Assembly (NCBI GenBank): GCA_013619105.1
Contig: JABXKU010000027.1
Location: 1-33,500 of the forward strand
Origin: Desulfuromonadales bacterium
GTDB lineage: Bacteria; Desulfobacterota; Desulfuromonadia; Desulfuromonadales; Syntrophotaleaceae
Length of the DNA stretch: 33,500 bases
Direction: 5' to 3'
Shown here: positions 25,964-33,500 of the stretch, one piece after another
Position numbering within the stretch: the first letter of the stretch is position 1
Layout: each line of letters opens with the position of its first letter
Program-made: the position numbers and the translations under genes
The notes under the pieces: model-generated
What the model was told of the DNA's origin: nothing
Databases searched by the model: none
The model's input: only the letters and a program-made list of their open reading frames with translations

Positions 25964-25994
25964 AAAAAAAGGACAGGCGGGCACCTGTCCTTTT
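25964..25994 (-). terminator. Terminator of the pil operon
   Basis: AAAAGGACAGG (25967-25977) pairs with CCTGTCCTTTT (25984-25994) around CGGGCA. On the minus strand it is followed by seven T. It lies 40 bp after pilQ. Confidence 0.9.
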
Positions 25995-26033
25995 AGAAAT
26001 GCTAAAAACAATAGATGAGTTGAAACGGTTTTA

Positions 26034-28259
26034 CTAGTCCAAAATGCGTGGCGTGATGAAGATCAACAGTTCACGACGCTCATTGCTGACCGAATGGCTC
26101 TTGAAGAGGTAACCAAGTACCGGAATGTGCTGCAACCAGGGAACACCGCCATCGGCCTCCTGCTGGTCCTCGATGAAGATTCCACCAATGACCGTAGTTT
26201 CACCGTCCTGTACCAGCACCTTGGTTTCGGCCTGTTTGGTATCGATAGCCGGTGCTGAACCAAGGCCGGTCGGTACCGTAGCGCCCCGAGAGTCGTTTTT
26301 GGCTTCGATTTCCAAAAAGATCGAACCGTCCGGATTGATTTCAGGGGTTACCTTCAGGCTTAGTTCGGCCTTCTTGAACTCGGTTTTAGTCCCCTCATCG
26401 CTCGTAGTGGTGTAGGGAATCTCGGTCCCCTGAGAAATTTCCGCTTCCTCACCGTTCAGGGTGGTGACACGGGGTGTGGAAACAATACGTCCGTGGCCGG
26501 ACTGCTCCAGAGCAGCAATGCGTAAGTCGAGAATCAGCTTGTCGAGGCCGACCCGCCCGAAGGTAAAGTCCGAGGCAAAACCGGCGCTACCGGCCGCCAG
26601 ACTCGCCGGGTTAAGGGCAAAACTGCCACCCATGCCGGTATCTGCAACTAAGCTACTTGTACCGGATGGATTGTTATCGTAAGTGATCCCCCAGTTCACC
26701 CCCAAATCCCGGGAAAAGGTAGAACTAGCCTCAACAATGCGGGCCTCGATCAAAACCTGCCGTTCCGGTGTGTCGAGCAGCGCGACCAGCTGTTTGATAC
26801 TGGCGACCGCCGACGGAACATCAGTAATAATTAGTTTTTTATCGCGAACATCTTCGATAATGCTGCCACGCTCAGTCAAGCGCTTGCCACTCTTCGAAGC
26901 GACTGAACCAACATCGGTATAGTTTACCGTCACCACTTCCGTGACCAGGTCTTCCATTTTTTCCAGTGCACGACTGGCGGTGAACTCTTCTTGCTGCATC
27001 TTGCGAATCCGCTCTTTAGGCATGATGCGCACGATGTTACCTTCGCGCAGCATTCCCAGCCCCTTGATATCCATAATCAAATCAAGGGCTTGGTCCCAAG
27101 GCACATCCACCAGTCGCAGAGTAATGGACCCCTTAACATCGTCGCTAGCGATAATATTGAGGTCGCTGACTTCGGCGATTAATTGCAGAATATTGCCGAT
27201 GTTGGCATCATCAAAAACCAAACTGATCTTCTGCCCAGCATACCCTGGTTTTTGAATAAGGTTAGGAGAACTATTGGACCTAACTGTGGGTGCAAAGGAA
27301 TTAGAATCAGCCGTCTCAATGGCACTATCTTCAGCGACAAATACCTGCTCGGCTTTTGCAGAAAAACCCGGAGCCAACCGATCTACCGGCACCCGTTGGG
27401 TAGATAACGCAGCAGGAGCCAGCTCGGCAAAGGGTCCATCCTCCACAATGAAGCGAACGATATTGCCTTCTTTTTGCAGCTTATAAGGAACAGGCCCCTT
27501 TAACTTCACGGCAAAACGTACATCCTGAATACCGTTAGCAAATACAGTATAAGGCGTCACCAGACGTATGGCGCTAGGAAAACTCGACGGATCGACTGCA
27601 CGACGTAGTGCTCGACTGATCTCGGCATTTTTGATTCCAAAACGAACCATGTCACCTTCGGCCACAGGTTCAAGCAGGGTTGCCAAATCAGAAAGCGTCA
27701 GGGTCAAGACCGACTGACCATCGTCTGCTTTAAAGTCGATAGCGGTAACGGTTACCGGTTCCCCTTCGATTAGCGGGACCTCCTCTTGCGATGCCGGAAC
27801 CACCTCGCTCACAATGGGTTTTTCATTCCAGGCCACCTGAACCGCCTGACCCGTTGATGAAACAGTATATTCGGGCAGTTGCTCGTTAACTGTATCAAAC
27901 ACAAACCGAGTTTTGCTCGGATACACTCCGACCCTCAGTCCCTGAAAGTCGCCCTTTAAAGCATAGGACTTTTGCACAGAACCCGGCTTGATATCGTACA
28001 GATCAACAATCAGACGCGGCGGAACACCGAGACTGAAGTGGCGATATTTACCGATGGTTCCGTCAGTCATCAACAGTACCTGGCCATCCAGAATATCGAC
28101 GGATTTAACCTCGGTAGCGGGTTTGGCCATTACTTCGTTCGCTGGTTTAGCCTGAACCACGGCGACCTGCAATAAACATGTCGCAGCCAGTATTAAACAA
28201 AGCAGACGGAAAAAACTGGCCAATCGCACGCCTGACAGGCTCCATAGCATATGCCGCAT
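26034..28259 (-). CDS. pilQ: Type IV pilus secretin PilQ
   Basis: This forms the outer-membrane gate through which the pilus passes. From ATG 28259 (AAGGAG upstream) the protein has 741 residues. The N-terminal signal segment SFFRLLCLILAATCLLQVAVVQA is followed by two AMIN domains that bind peptidoglycan, at roughly 55-150 and 170-275. The secretin N0/STN domain has KISLVFDDANIGNILQLIAEV, and an N1 domain has VVTVNYTDVGSV. The secretin core starts at VLIEARIVEASSTFSRDLGVNWG and ends with the VPWLQHIPVLGYLFKS motif and RRELLIFITPRIL. It is the last gene of pilMNOPQ. Confidence 0.97.
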   Translation of the reverse strand: MRHMLWSLSGVRLASFFRLLCLILAATCLLQVAVVQAKPANEVMAKPATEVKSVDILDGQVLLMTDGTIGKYRHFSLGVPPRLIVDLYDIKPGSVQKSYALKGDFQGLRVGVYPSKTRFVFDTVNEQLPEYTVSSTGQAVQVAWNEKPIVSEVVPASQEEVPLIEGEPVTVTAIDFKADDGQSVLTLTLSDLATLLEPVAEGDMVRFGIKNAEISRALRRAVDPSSFPSAIRLVTPYTVFANGIQDVRFAVKLKGPVPYKLQKEGNIVRFIVEDGPFAELAPAALSTQRVPVDRLAPGFSAKAEQVFVAEDSAIETADSNSFAPTVRSNSSPNLIQKPGYAGQKISLVFDDANIGNILQLIAEVSDLNIIASDDVKGSITLRLVDVPWDQALDLIMDIKGLGMLREGNIVRIMPKERIRKMQQEEFTASRALEKMEDLVTEVVTVNYTDVGSVASKSGKRLTERGSIIEDVRDKKLIITDVPSAVASIKQLVALLDTPERQVLIEARIVEASSTFSRDLGVNWGITYDNNPSGTSSLVADTGMGGSFALNPASLAAGSAGFASDFTFGRVGLDKLILDLRIAALEQSGHGRIVSTPRVTTLNGEEAEISQGTEIPYTTTSDEGTKTEFKKAELSLKVTPEINPDGSIFLEIEAKNDSRGATVPTGLGSAPAIDTKQAETKVLVQDGETTVIGGIFIEDQQEADGGVPWLQHIPVLGYLFKSHSVSNERRELLIFITPRILD

Positions 28260-28263
28260 CTCA

Positions 28264-28788
28264 CTATACTCCTTGCCGCTTGGGAAGTTGAATCTCCTGC
28301 ACACTCGTTCGGTATTCGCCAGCAAAATCATAGAACCGTTCCTCTATAACAACCGCATCTTCCCGGATATCGATAACCTGACCCGCATTCTTACCGATCT
28401 TAATCCCCCGTTTCAGAACATAGGCTTTGCCACCCGGTGCCATTACCATGGCCATCGGTTCATTGCGCCCGATGATCACTCCGATCAAGCGAAACTGGCC
28501 AAGGTCAAACTTCTGCAACGGTGTCAGCGGCAGACCACTTTCGGAAATTGGTTTGCGAATCTGCGCTAGAGGCAAAAAGGGATCGCGACGACCGTCCGCA
28601 TCATAAACATATTTAGGGACGATAGGTTCCATCTCTGGAGCCTTTACCTGCAGAGCCTGCTTTTTTGCCCCAACCTTCGCCTTGCTCTTTTTAGCAACCG
28701 TCTGTTCTGACAGAGGGGCTTCCTTGCCACAGCCCGAAAGCAGAAACGTCATAAACAAAAGTCCGGTAAGGAAGGCTAAGCGTCTCAT
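28264..28788 (-). CDS. pilP: Type IV pilus assembly lipoprotein PilP
   Basis: This inner-membrane lipoprotein (174 residues) links the PilNO platform to the secretin PilQ. The lipobox LLSGC places the lipidated cysteine at residue 20. A basic linker rich in Lys and Ala follows, and then the PilP beta-domain: RRDPFLPL, LGQFRLIGVIIG, GKAYVLKRGIKIGKNAGQVIDI. Its ATG overlaps the pilO stop (ATGA), and pilQ starts 4 bp after its own stop. Confidence 0.95.
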   Translation of the reverse strand: MRRLAFLTGLLFMTFLLSGCGKEAPLSEQTVAKKSKAKVGAKKQALQVKAPEMEPIVPKYVYDADGRRDPFLPLAQIRKPISESGLPLTPLQKFDLGQFRLIGVIIGRNEPMAMVMAPGGKAYVLKRGIKIGKNAGQVIDIREDAVVIEERFYDFAGEYRTSVQEIQLPKRQGV

Positions 28789-29393
28789 CGTTTCTTCCTT
28801 TTCTTCTTTTTCGTAGGCACGGTACCGCCCTCAATAAAACGGAAGGTGGTCGCCAAACACTCGATCGACAACAGATTCCTACCCCCTTGCACCTTAGGGG
28901 AGTCTAACTTAAGATTATTGACATTAACAATTCGTGCTAAATTACTTACGTCATACACAAACATAGCGACTTCGTGATATGAACCGACCAACTTAAGACT
29001 AACCGGCACCTCAGCGTAAAACCCCTGAGATTTTTCCTTGCCAGGTTTAAACCGCAGTACATCTAGACCATTGTCTTTAGCCAAAGACGCAATGCTGGTC
29101 AGCAAAGTCGGGATTTCTTTCTTATTTGGCAGCTCTGCCAAAGCGCGATCCAGCTTGCGCTTCATGCTCTCATATTCACTTTTGAACTTGGGCAGATTGT
29201 CGGCAATCCGCTGATCCTCCTGCAACTTAGCCAAGCGCGTATTCTTTGTTTCCTCGAGCTTGACATAATCTTTATGTTTCTCGAGATAAACAAAATATAC
29301 AAACCCTGCCAAAATAAGCGCAACCACTCCCGAGAGCAGCAGCACTCGTTGATACAGAGGCCAGTTGAAAATCTTTTCTATGGTAGGATGCAT
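28785..29393 (-). CDS. pilO: Type IV pilus assembly protein PilO
   Basis: This is a bitopic inner-membrane protein that dimerises with PilN. From ATG 29393 it has 202 residues; a TTG three codons earlier is also in frame, but AAAGGG suits the ATG. A short cytoplasmic N-terminus precedes the membrane span at about 16-37 (VLLLSGVVALILAGFVYFVYL). A coiled coil at about 40-95 and the ferredoxin-like domain follow (VPVSLKLVGSYHEVAMFVYDVSNLARI). The C-terminus is strongly basic (KKKKRKKR). Confidence 0.94.
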   Translation of the reverse strand: MHPTIEKIFNWPLYQRVLLLSGVVALILAGFVYFVYLEKHKDYVKLEETKNTRLAKLQEDQRIADNLPKFKSEYESMKRKLDRALAELPNKKEIPTLLTSIASLAKDNGLDVLRFKPGKEKSQGFYAEVPVSLKLVGSYHEVAMFVYDVSNLARIVNVNNLKLDSPKVQGGRNLLSIECLATTFRFIEGGTVPTKKKKRKKR

Positions 29394-29417
29394 ATCGCCC
29401 AACCCTTTATATTTCAG

Positions 29418-29978
29418 CTATTTGGTTTTTGGCGCAGCAGGCGTCTCGGCCCGACATGAAATATCAAATTTCTGTAGTTTTAGGTTACCTTGTTTGGTCT
29501 GCTCGGTAACCGTGAGTTCCACCTGCTGATAATAGGGAGAGGCCTCCAGATCGCCCATAAAGCGAGCAACGGTTTCTTCGTTCAGCCCGACCCCCTTGAT
29601 CGATACACTCCCACCGGACTCTTTGACAGAAGAGAGCCACAGCTTGTCTGGCAGAACCCGACTTAATTCATCGAGCAGATGCACTGGACCGGTCTTTTTG
29701 GCCTGCAATTGAGCCAGCACATCGAGCTTACCCTGAAATTCTTTTTGTAACTTTTTGAACTGGGCTACCTCGCCCAGGGCTTTTCTAAGTCGTCTAAGCT
29801 CTTTATCGATCTTGGCAATTTCCTTTTTCTCTGCAGAAATCTTCACCGCGATGGACGTATAGAGGCCTCCACAAATCAAACAAGTCACAACCAAGCTCAG
29901 CACCAGCACGACCAATTGGCCCTGCAGCCTGGCTTTTTTCTGGGCAGCTCTAACTGGTAGCAGATTGATACGAATCAT
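29418..29978 (-). CDS. pilN: Type IV pilus assembly protein PilN
   Basis: This inner-membrane platform protein (186 residues) has a conserved N-terminal cytoplasmic peptide, MIRINLLPVRAAQKK, that docks into PilM. One membrane span lies at about 22-44, a Lys-rich coiled coil at about 48-90, and a periplasmic domain with LWLSSVKESGGSVSIKGVGLN. The PilM-docking peptide is intact, which matters because the pilM 5' end is disrupted here. Its ATG overlaps the pilM stop (ATGA). Confidence 0.95.
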   Translation of the reverse strand: MIRINLLPVRAAQKKARLQGQLVVLVLSLVVTCLICGGLYTSIAVKISAEKKEIAKIDKELRRLRKALGEVAQFKKLQKEFQGKLDVLAQLQAKKTGPVHLLDELSRVLPDKLWLSSVKESGGSVSIKGVGLNEETVARFMGDLEASPYYQQVELTVTEQTKQGNLKLQKFDISCRAETPAAPKTK

Positions 29979-30913
29979 TTGTCGCCCAACCTCCTCATGG
30001 CAAGTCCTACCCCGACGGCAAAGAGGGGGCCAACAGCCTGTACATAGGCAGGATCAAAAAGGTCCTCGTCCACCTCAATGCGACGAAAGGGGTCCAGAAT
30101 CTCAACGGGCACGCCGAGACGCTGCTCAAAAGCTTGATCTATCCCGGAGGTTTTTGAAACACCACCGCTGATCAGCAGTCGAGTTACCTTGTCATCGGTC
30201 GATGTCGCAGAAAAATAATCGAGGGAACGCTGAATTTCTTGCGCCAGTGTATCGGCAGCCTCACTCATGACTTCAGCCAGAACGGCAGCATCGATCTCAC
30301 CAACTTCTCCACCGAGCTTGGCTTGTTCGGCTTCTTCGCTGTTGATGCCTAGGCGCTTCTGTATTTCCTCATTGAACATATTGCCGCCGGTTTGAATATC
30401 TCGGGTGAAGACGGAAACGCCTTCTTTAAGAACGTTGACATTCATAGTGTTGGCGCCAACATTGATCAAGGCAATAATTTCCCCTTCGTCCACATCGTAA
30501 TTGGCCTGAAAAGCATTTTCGATGGCAAAGGAGTCGATATCCAACACAACCGGGTGTAATCCACACTCATGGAATACGGCGAGCCCTTCATTGACAAAAT
30601 CCTTTTTCGCCGCCACCAGAATAACATTCATCTGAGCAGGATCTTTGGGGTCTGGACCGATAATCTGAAAATCGAGATTTACTTCGGAGATTTCAAAAGG
30701 AATGAACTGCTCGGCTTCCCACTCGATAGAGGCCTCAACTTCGTCCTCGGTCATCACCGGCATAGAGATTTTGCGAATTATGACCGAATGGCCAGATACG
30801 GAAGCAACGACATTTTTTGTCTTGATCTTCTGGTTTTCCACCAGATTCCGAATGATGTCGGGTCCAGTTCCGTTAAGCTGGTGCAGCTTAAAGCGGTCAA
30901 GGGCGGTTATCAA
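29975..30913 (-). CDS. pilM: Type IV pilus assembly protein PilM, 5' end rearranged
   Basis: PilM is the actin-like cytoplasmic ATPase-fold protein of the pilus platform. True PilM sequence on this strand begins only near 30859 (DIIRNLVENQKIKTKNVV) and continues through SVSGHSVIIRKI, VEASIEWEAEQFIPF, NVILVAAKKDFV and RLLISGGVSKTSGI to the stop at 29975. That is about 294 residues against about 350 usual. The expected start with the GLDIGSSS phosphate loop is missing. In its place the frame reads ITALDRFKLHQLNGTGP, which is the reverse complement of the missing segment, and only a TTG at 30913 could start it. The missing segment is encoded on the other strand at 30857-30952. Either the gene is broken, or it is in an inverted state, or the assembly is wrong here. 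Confidence 0.85.
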   Translation of the reverse strand: MITALDRFKLHQLNGTGPDIIRNLVENQKIKTKNVVASVSGHSVIIRKISMPVMTEDEVEASIEWEAEQFIPFEISEVNLDFQIIGPDPKDPAQMNVILVAAKKDFVNEGLAVFHECGLHPVVLDIDSFAIENAFQANYDVDEGEIIALINVGANTMNVNVLKEGVSVFTRDIQTGGNMFNEEIQKRLGINSEEAEQAKLGGEVGEIDAAVLAEVMSEAADTLAQEIQRSLDYFSATSTDDKVTRLLISGGVSKTSGIDQAFEQRLGVPVEILDPFRRIEVDEDLFDPAYVQAVGPLFAVGVGLAMRRLGDK

Positions 30914-30952
30914 TTGTTGAACCTTGGTATCGCGCAGTTGCCACCCGAGGCC
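30857..30952 (+). pseudogene. Inverted PilM N-terminal fragment
   Basis: Read on the plus strand, these 32 codons give VGSSSVKLVQLK, then GGYQLLNLG and IAQLPPEA. This is the typical PilM N-terminus after the GLD of the phosphate loop. It faces away from the rest of pilM. The adjoining GATGTC (plus) is also GACATC (minus), the codons at which true PilM sequence resumes. The plus-strand frame continues past 30952 with residues unlike PilM. Confidence 0.8.
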
Positions 30953-31022
30953 CTAAAATGGATGGTAAGCAAGCAGGGCGAGCAGCACCCTCATCAAACA
31001 ACCAGCATGGATCACTTTCTAG

Positions 31023-31038
31023 AGCAAAGTACATGCCA
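31023..31038 (-). promoter_or_regulatory. Candidate sigma54 promoter
   Basis: On the minus strand TGGCATGTACTTTGCT matches the sigma54 consensus TGGCAYR-N4-TTGCW, with GG and GC at the required spacing. It points towards pilMNOPQ. RpoN control of pilus genes is known in Geobacter and Myxococcus pilA, but the match could still be chance. Confidence 0.45.
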
Positions 31039-31187
31039 GACACTGAGCACTGTTCCGATTACAGACATCATATGTGCTGCTGGATCAAACACGATGCTCT
31101 TTTAAAACCCAAGCAGACCACCACCAGCAGAACTATAAAAAACTAAATACCAACGTGAACAGTACCGAAAACATTACAATGATGGCA

Positions 31188-31215
31188 ATTATAGGGCAAT
31201 GAAAAATACTGTCAA
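31188..31215 (-). promoter_or_regulatory. Consensus sigma70 promoter upstream of pilM
   Basis: On the minus strand TTGACA (31215-31210) and TATAAT (31193-31188) are both perfect, with a 16-bp spacer. Transcription would start near 31181 and run towards the pil genes. This is the best promoter match in the window. Confidence 0.75.
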
Positions 31216-31352
31216 CAAAATTAAAATACTTCAAGCACAGGGATTGCACTATGAATGCCAGGCCCTGACCCGCGTCAAGGCGGCCAGTTCCCGATTGCCC
31301 CAACGGGTCGATCCTGTCCTTATCGCTAAAAGCTACCCAAGCCAGGATAGTT

Positions 31353-32126
31353 TTACCTTTGACACAAACCTAGGTACCACACCAGCAGTTGCTGCCCCCA
31401 GAGTAAATACACCAAGCCGCCCAAGGCCAAAAAGGGACCGAAAGGAATAGCCAGTTTGCCATCCGCACGCTTGAGCCACATCAGAGGCACACCGACCAGA
31501 GACCCCGCCAGCGATCCAAAAAATATTACCGGCAACACGGCCTTCCAGCCCAGAAAAGCTCCCAGCATTGCCAACAGTTTAATATCGCCACCGCCCATGC
31601 CTTCCTGCCCGGTTAGGCGATGATAGACCTCGGCAACCAGCCACAAACTGCCTCCACCCAGCAGAATACCGAGCAGGGAATCGTACCAGGAAATCCAGGG
31701 GATTAAGAGCACCGTTAAAAAGCCGACCACAATTCCGGGCAAACTAATGACATCGGGGATAATCTGGTGATCCAGGTCAATAAAGGTTATGACCACCAGG
31801 GCGGCAACAAACAGCCAGTAAACAGGGGTGGCCAACTGCCAGCCGAAGCACAGGTAAATCCAGACGAACAGCATCCCGGTCAACGCTTCGACCAGCGGGT
31901 AGCGTTTTGAGATAGCCACACCGCAATTGCTGCAGCGGCCGCGCAACAGCAAAAAACTCAACACCGGCACATTCTGGTACCATCGGATGGCTTTTTCACA
32001 CTGCGGACAACGGGAAGCAGGCGATATGACCGACTGTCCAGCCGGAATTCGGCAGATGCAGACGTTGAGAAACGAGCCGATGATAGTGCCGAAAATAAAG
32101 ATAGCAAAGACCAGAGACGCCGGCAT
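31353..32126 (-). CDS. pilD: Type IV prepilin peptidase / N-methyltransferase PilD
   Basis: This inner-membrane aspartyl protease cleaves and methylates prepilins. The 257-residue protein starts with the GSFLNVCICRIP motif. It carries the zinc-type cysteine pairs C40-x2-C43 and C65-x2-C68 of the methylase loop. It has the conserved aspartates in FIDLDHQIIPD (about 116-125) and in GGGDIKLLAMLG (Asp181). About seven to eight membrane spans follow. AAGGAAG precedes the ATG. It lies immediately upstream of the pil operon. Confidence 0.96.
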   Translation of the reverse strand: MPASLVFAIFIFGTIIGSFLNVCICRIPAGQSVISPASRCPQCEKAIRWYQNVPVLSFLLLRGRCSNCGVAISKRYPLVEALTGMLFVWIYLCFGWQLATPVYWLFVAALVVITFIDLDHQIIPDVISLPGIVVGFLTVLLIPWISWYDSLLGILLGGGSLWLVAEVYHRLTGQEGMGGGDIKLLAMLGAFLGWKAVLPVIFFGSLAGSLVGVPLMWLKRADGKLAIPFGPFLALGGLVYLLWGQQLLVWYLGLCQR

Positions 32127-32292
32127 GGACTTCCTTTCAAATCAATAGCGATTGTCGCTGGCTTCAGGAAAAAGGCTATAAAGTTGTTGAATTTTCAGCG
32201 GATGTGGGTGGCACAACAGGCGACATGGTTTAAATTGGACCGGGCGGTAGGATTATGGCAAACCAATATAAAGCGGGGAAGATCAACTGCGT
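32127..32292. other. Intergenic gap upstream of pilD
   Basis: These 166 bp contain no convincing terminator or gene. The AAGGAAG ribosome binding site of pilD is at its left end. Confidence 0.4.
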
Positions 32293-33144
32293 TCATTTTT
32301 TGTTCTGTGCGTTGGCAAACTTACTGGTACTGAACACCCTGCCACTGCTCAGAAGAATCCACTGGCCCCCATATGGATCTGTTGGCAACACATCAATATA
32401 TCCACTAGTGACAAGTTCCTGGACGTCACCAGGAAAGCGACCATGGTCATTCTTGAAACGCTGGATCACCTTCTCCAACTCGGCAGCCCCTTCCAGGGCA
32501 AGGAGTCGCATTTTTAGAGTAGCGCGAAAAGAGGGGTCTTCGGTATCCGCTAGCATTCCCATCAGGAAATGAATGGCTGTTTCGGACTTGCCTCCGTAAA
32601 AGGTAAGCCGCGCCGCCAGCGTCGGCAAAAACCTTGGGCTACCTGGCAGTTTGGCGGCCTCCATAATATAGTAGCCGCCCTTTTCGTAATCATGAAGGAA
32701 ATAAAAGTAATTGAAACCGATGAAATAAGGTATTCGCCAATCAAAATCGCGGTACCGCCATCCTTTTTCCAGGAGCTTGTTGGCTTCGTCTATCTTTCCC
32801 TCCCAAGCCATAGCTCCTTCAGCGAAAATGTAGGGATCGAAAAAGTAAGGATCCAGATCGGTCACCACATCGAGACTGGTGACAAGATAATGCCAGTCGT
32901 CCTCACTGAGGGGTTTTTGCAGCATCTGCCGCTCGCCATAGAAGGTCAAGGTCTTTAAAAACAGATAATCGGAAAAAAGACCCTGATATCCAAGAGCCAG
33001 TATGCGACTGAACCTGGAAGGCAGTACATAGGCTGCCTCCCCTGATCGCCTTACCTCAGCCCGCGTATCCCAAACCTGCCGGCTCACGAAAATGTGCGCA
33101 ACCAGAGACAAAAGCAATGCGATCAGCAGGAACAGCCGCCCCAT
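32293..33144 (-). CDS. TPR-like membrane-anchored protein with pseudopilin-like C-terminus
   Basis: This is a 283-residue protein of unknown function. An N-terminal membrane segment (LFLLIALLLSLVAHIFV) puts the rest outside the cytoplasm. Residues 70-190 are helical repeats of TPR type rich in Tyr and Phe (for example FDPYIFAEGAMAWEGKIDEANKLL). The last 60 residues (VIQRFKNDHGRFPGDVQELV, then LPTDPYGGQW) resemble the C-terminal half of GspG-type pseudopilins. The ATG at 33144 overlaps the upstream stop (TGATG), so it is coupled to the permease-like gene. It could assist that transporter or the pilus system; I cannot tell which. Confidence 0.8.
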   Translation of the reverse strand: MGRLFLLIALLLSLVAHIFVSRQVWDTRAEVRRSGEAAYVLPSRFSRILALGYQGLFSDYLFLKTLTFYGERQMLQKPLSEDDWHYLVTSLDVVTDLDPYFFDPYIFAEGAMAWEGKIDEANKLLEKGWRYRDFDWRIPYFIGFNYFYFLHDYEKGGYYIMEAAKLPGSPRFLPTLAARLTFYGGKSETAIHFLMGMLADTEDPSFRATLKMRLLALEGAAELEKVIQRFKNDHGRFPGDVQELVTSGYIDVLPTDPYGGQWILLSSGRVFSTSKFANAQNKK

Positions 33145-33500
33145 CAATTAAACTCCCGGCGACAGAAAATGAGCGATGCAAGCGACAGCAGAACGGTTAT
33201 GTAAACAGCCGCATAAGCGAGGGAACAACCGAAACGATCCAACCCAATCATCAAACCGTGTGCCGCTTCTGTCTTAAAGTCGAAAACAGAAAGATTGGGC
33301 ACCAGATAAGAAACGATGTCGAGCAAATGACGCAGCGAATCGGAAATAGCCAATTCCTTAGCGGCAAAGCTGCTCCGCAGGTAAAAAAGCACCTCTTCGA
33401 TGGTCGAACCAACAATGAAAGCACACACCGAGAAAATAAGAGTGATGAACGAATTGGAAGTTATCGAGCTAAAAAAAACCACGATAGAACCGAGCAAAGC
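33144..33500 (-). CDS. C-terminal part of an ABC-2-type permease-like membrane protein (5' end beyond window)
   Basis: The frame is open to the right edge, so 119 codons (118 residues and a stop) of a longer gene are visible. Two hydrophobic spans are seen at the start and end (SFITLIFSVCAFIVGS and YAAVYITVLLSLASLIF), joined by a loop with YLVPNLSVFDFK. A span, extracytoplasmic loop, final span and short basic tail (CRREFN) are typical of ABC-2 permeases such as NosY-like proteins. An ATP-binding gene would be expected just outside the window. The assignment is by pattern only. Confidence 0.6.
   Translation of the reverse strand, partial: ALLGSIVVFFSSITSNSFITLIFSVCAFIVGSTIEEVLFYLRSSFAAKELAISDSLRHLLDIVSYLVPNLSVFDFKTEAAHGLMIGLDRFGCSLAYAAVYITVLLSLASLIFCRREFN

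Larger units (their letters stand above)
30953..31352. other. Intergenic region upstream of pilM
   Basis: This 400-bp stretch between prepilin peptidase and pilM holds two candidate minus-strand promoters (listed separately) and one arm of an 8-bp inverted repeat (31064-31071; the other arm is 30852-30859). A plus-strand frame from 31199 is antisense to the pilD 3' end over its second half and is not considered a gene. No normal PilM start codon with a ribosome binding site was found here. Confidence 0.5.

Noticed and set aside
30569-31105. Plus-strand 178-codon frame that includes the PilM-like piece.
   Set aside because: Only 30857-30952 resembles PilM; the first part is antisense to pilM and the last part matches nothing, so it is not a gene as a whole.
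31199-31450. Plus-strand 83-codon frame beginning MKNTVNKIKILQ.
   Set aside because: Its second half is antisense to the pilD 3' end, it has no ribosome binding site, and its start overlaps the -10/-35 region of the minus-strand promoter.
1-33500. CRISPR arrays, insertion sequences, phage genes or integrase-linked attachment sites.
   Set aside because: No regularly spaced repeats, transposase, integrase or phage proteins were seen. The tRNA-Leu is intact and has no neighbouring integrase.

Overview
The window looks like chromosomal DNA of a Desulfuromonadales/Geobacterales-type bacterium (the old deltaproteobacterial Geobacter, Pelobacter and Desulfuromonas group). This rests on gene content and order: a pilMNOPQ cluster followed by aroC-aroK-aroB-TPR-roadblock-aroQ-pepP-accB-accC, menaquinone synthesis by the futalosine route (mqnA), WtpABC-type tungstate uptake and a radical-SAM/DUF5714 giant protein. 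No database search was possible, so the taxon is inferred. Almost every gene lies on the minus strand; the only convincing plus-strand gene is one secreted FKBP (11038-11727).

Layout, left to right. 1-2163 is the rRNA methyltransferase rlmKL, running off the left edge. 2307-4432 is a two-gene unit, mog (molybdenum cofactor) and a DASS anion transporter. 4784-5918 holds two tandem SlyD-like FKBPs. 6486-10457 is a tungstate/molybdate ABC transporter, wtpA2-wtpB-wtpC with a second wtpA downstream, headed by a ModE-box-like palindrome. 11038-11727 is the secreted FKBP, convergent with a 1002-residue radical SAM/ArsM-like methyltransferase/DUF5714 fusion (11785-14793). Then come a TVP38-type membrane protein, tRNA-Leu(TAA), mqnA and a TolC-like channel, followed by the accC/accB to aroC operon (18547-25935), the pil operon (26034 to about 30913), prepilin peptidase, a TPR protein with a pseudopilin-like tail, and the C-terminal part of an ABC-2-type permease at the right edge.

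How the genes connect. AroQ, AroB, AroK and AroC are four shikimate-pathway enzymes leading to chorismate, and MqnA consumes chorismate for menaquinone. AccB and AccC feed fatty-acid synthesis. PilD, PilM-PilQ and possibly the MglB-like roadblock protein belong to type IV pilus assembly and polarity. Mog and the Wtp transporter both serve molybdenum/tungsten metabolism.

The most unusual points are: (1) the N-terminal PilM coding segment (32 codons) lies in the opposite orientation just upstream of the rest of pilM, so pilM as given lacks its start; (2) the three-module radical SAM/methyltransferase/DUF5714 protein with a cysteine-poor SPASM-like region; (3) two WtpA paralogues, one of which lacks the glutamate expected to bind the oxyanion; (4) a ModE-like operator with canonical spacing; (5) two families of dispersed intergenic palindromes; and (6) some unannotated small ORFs.
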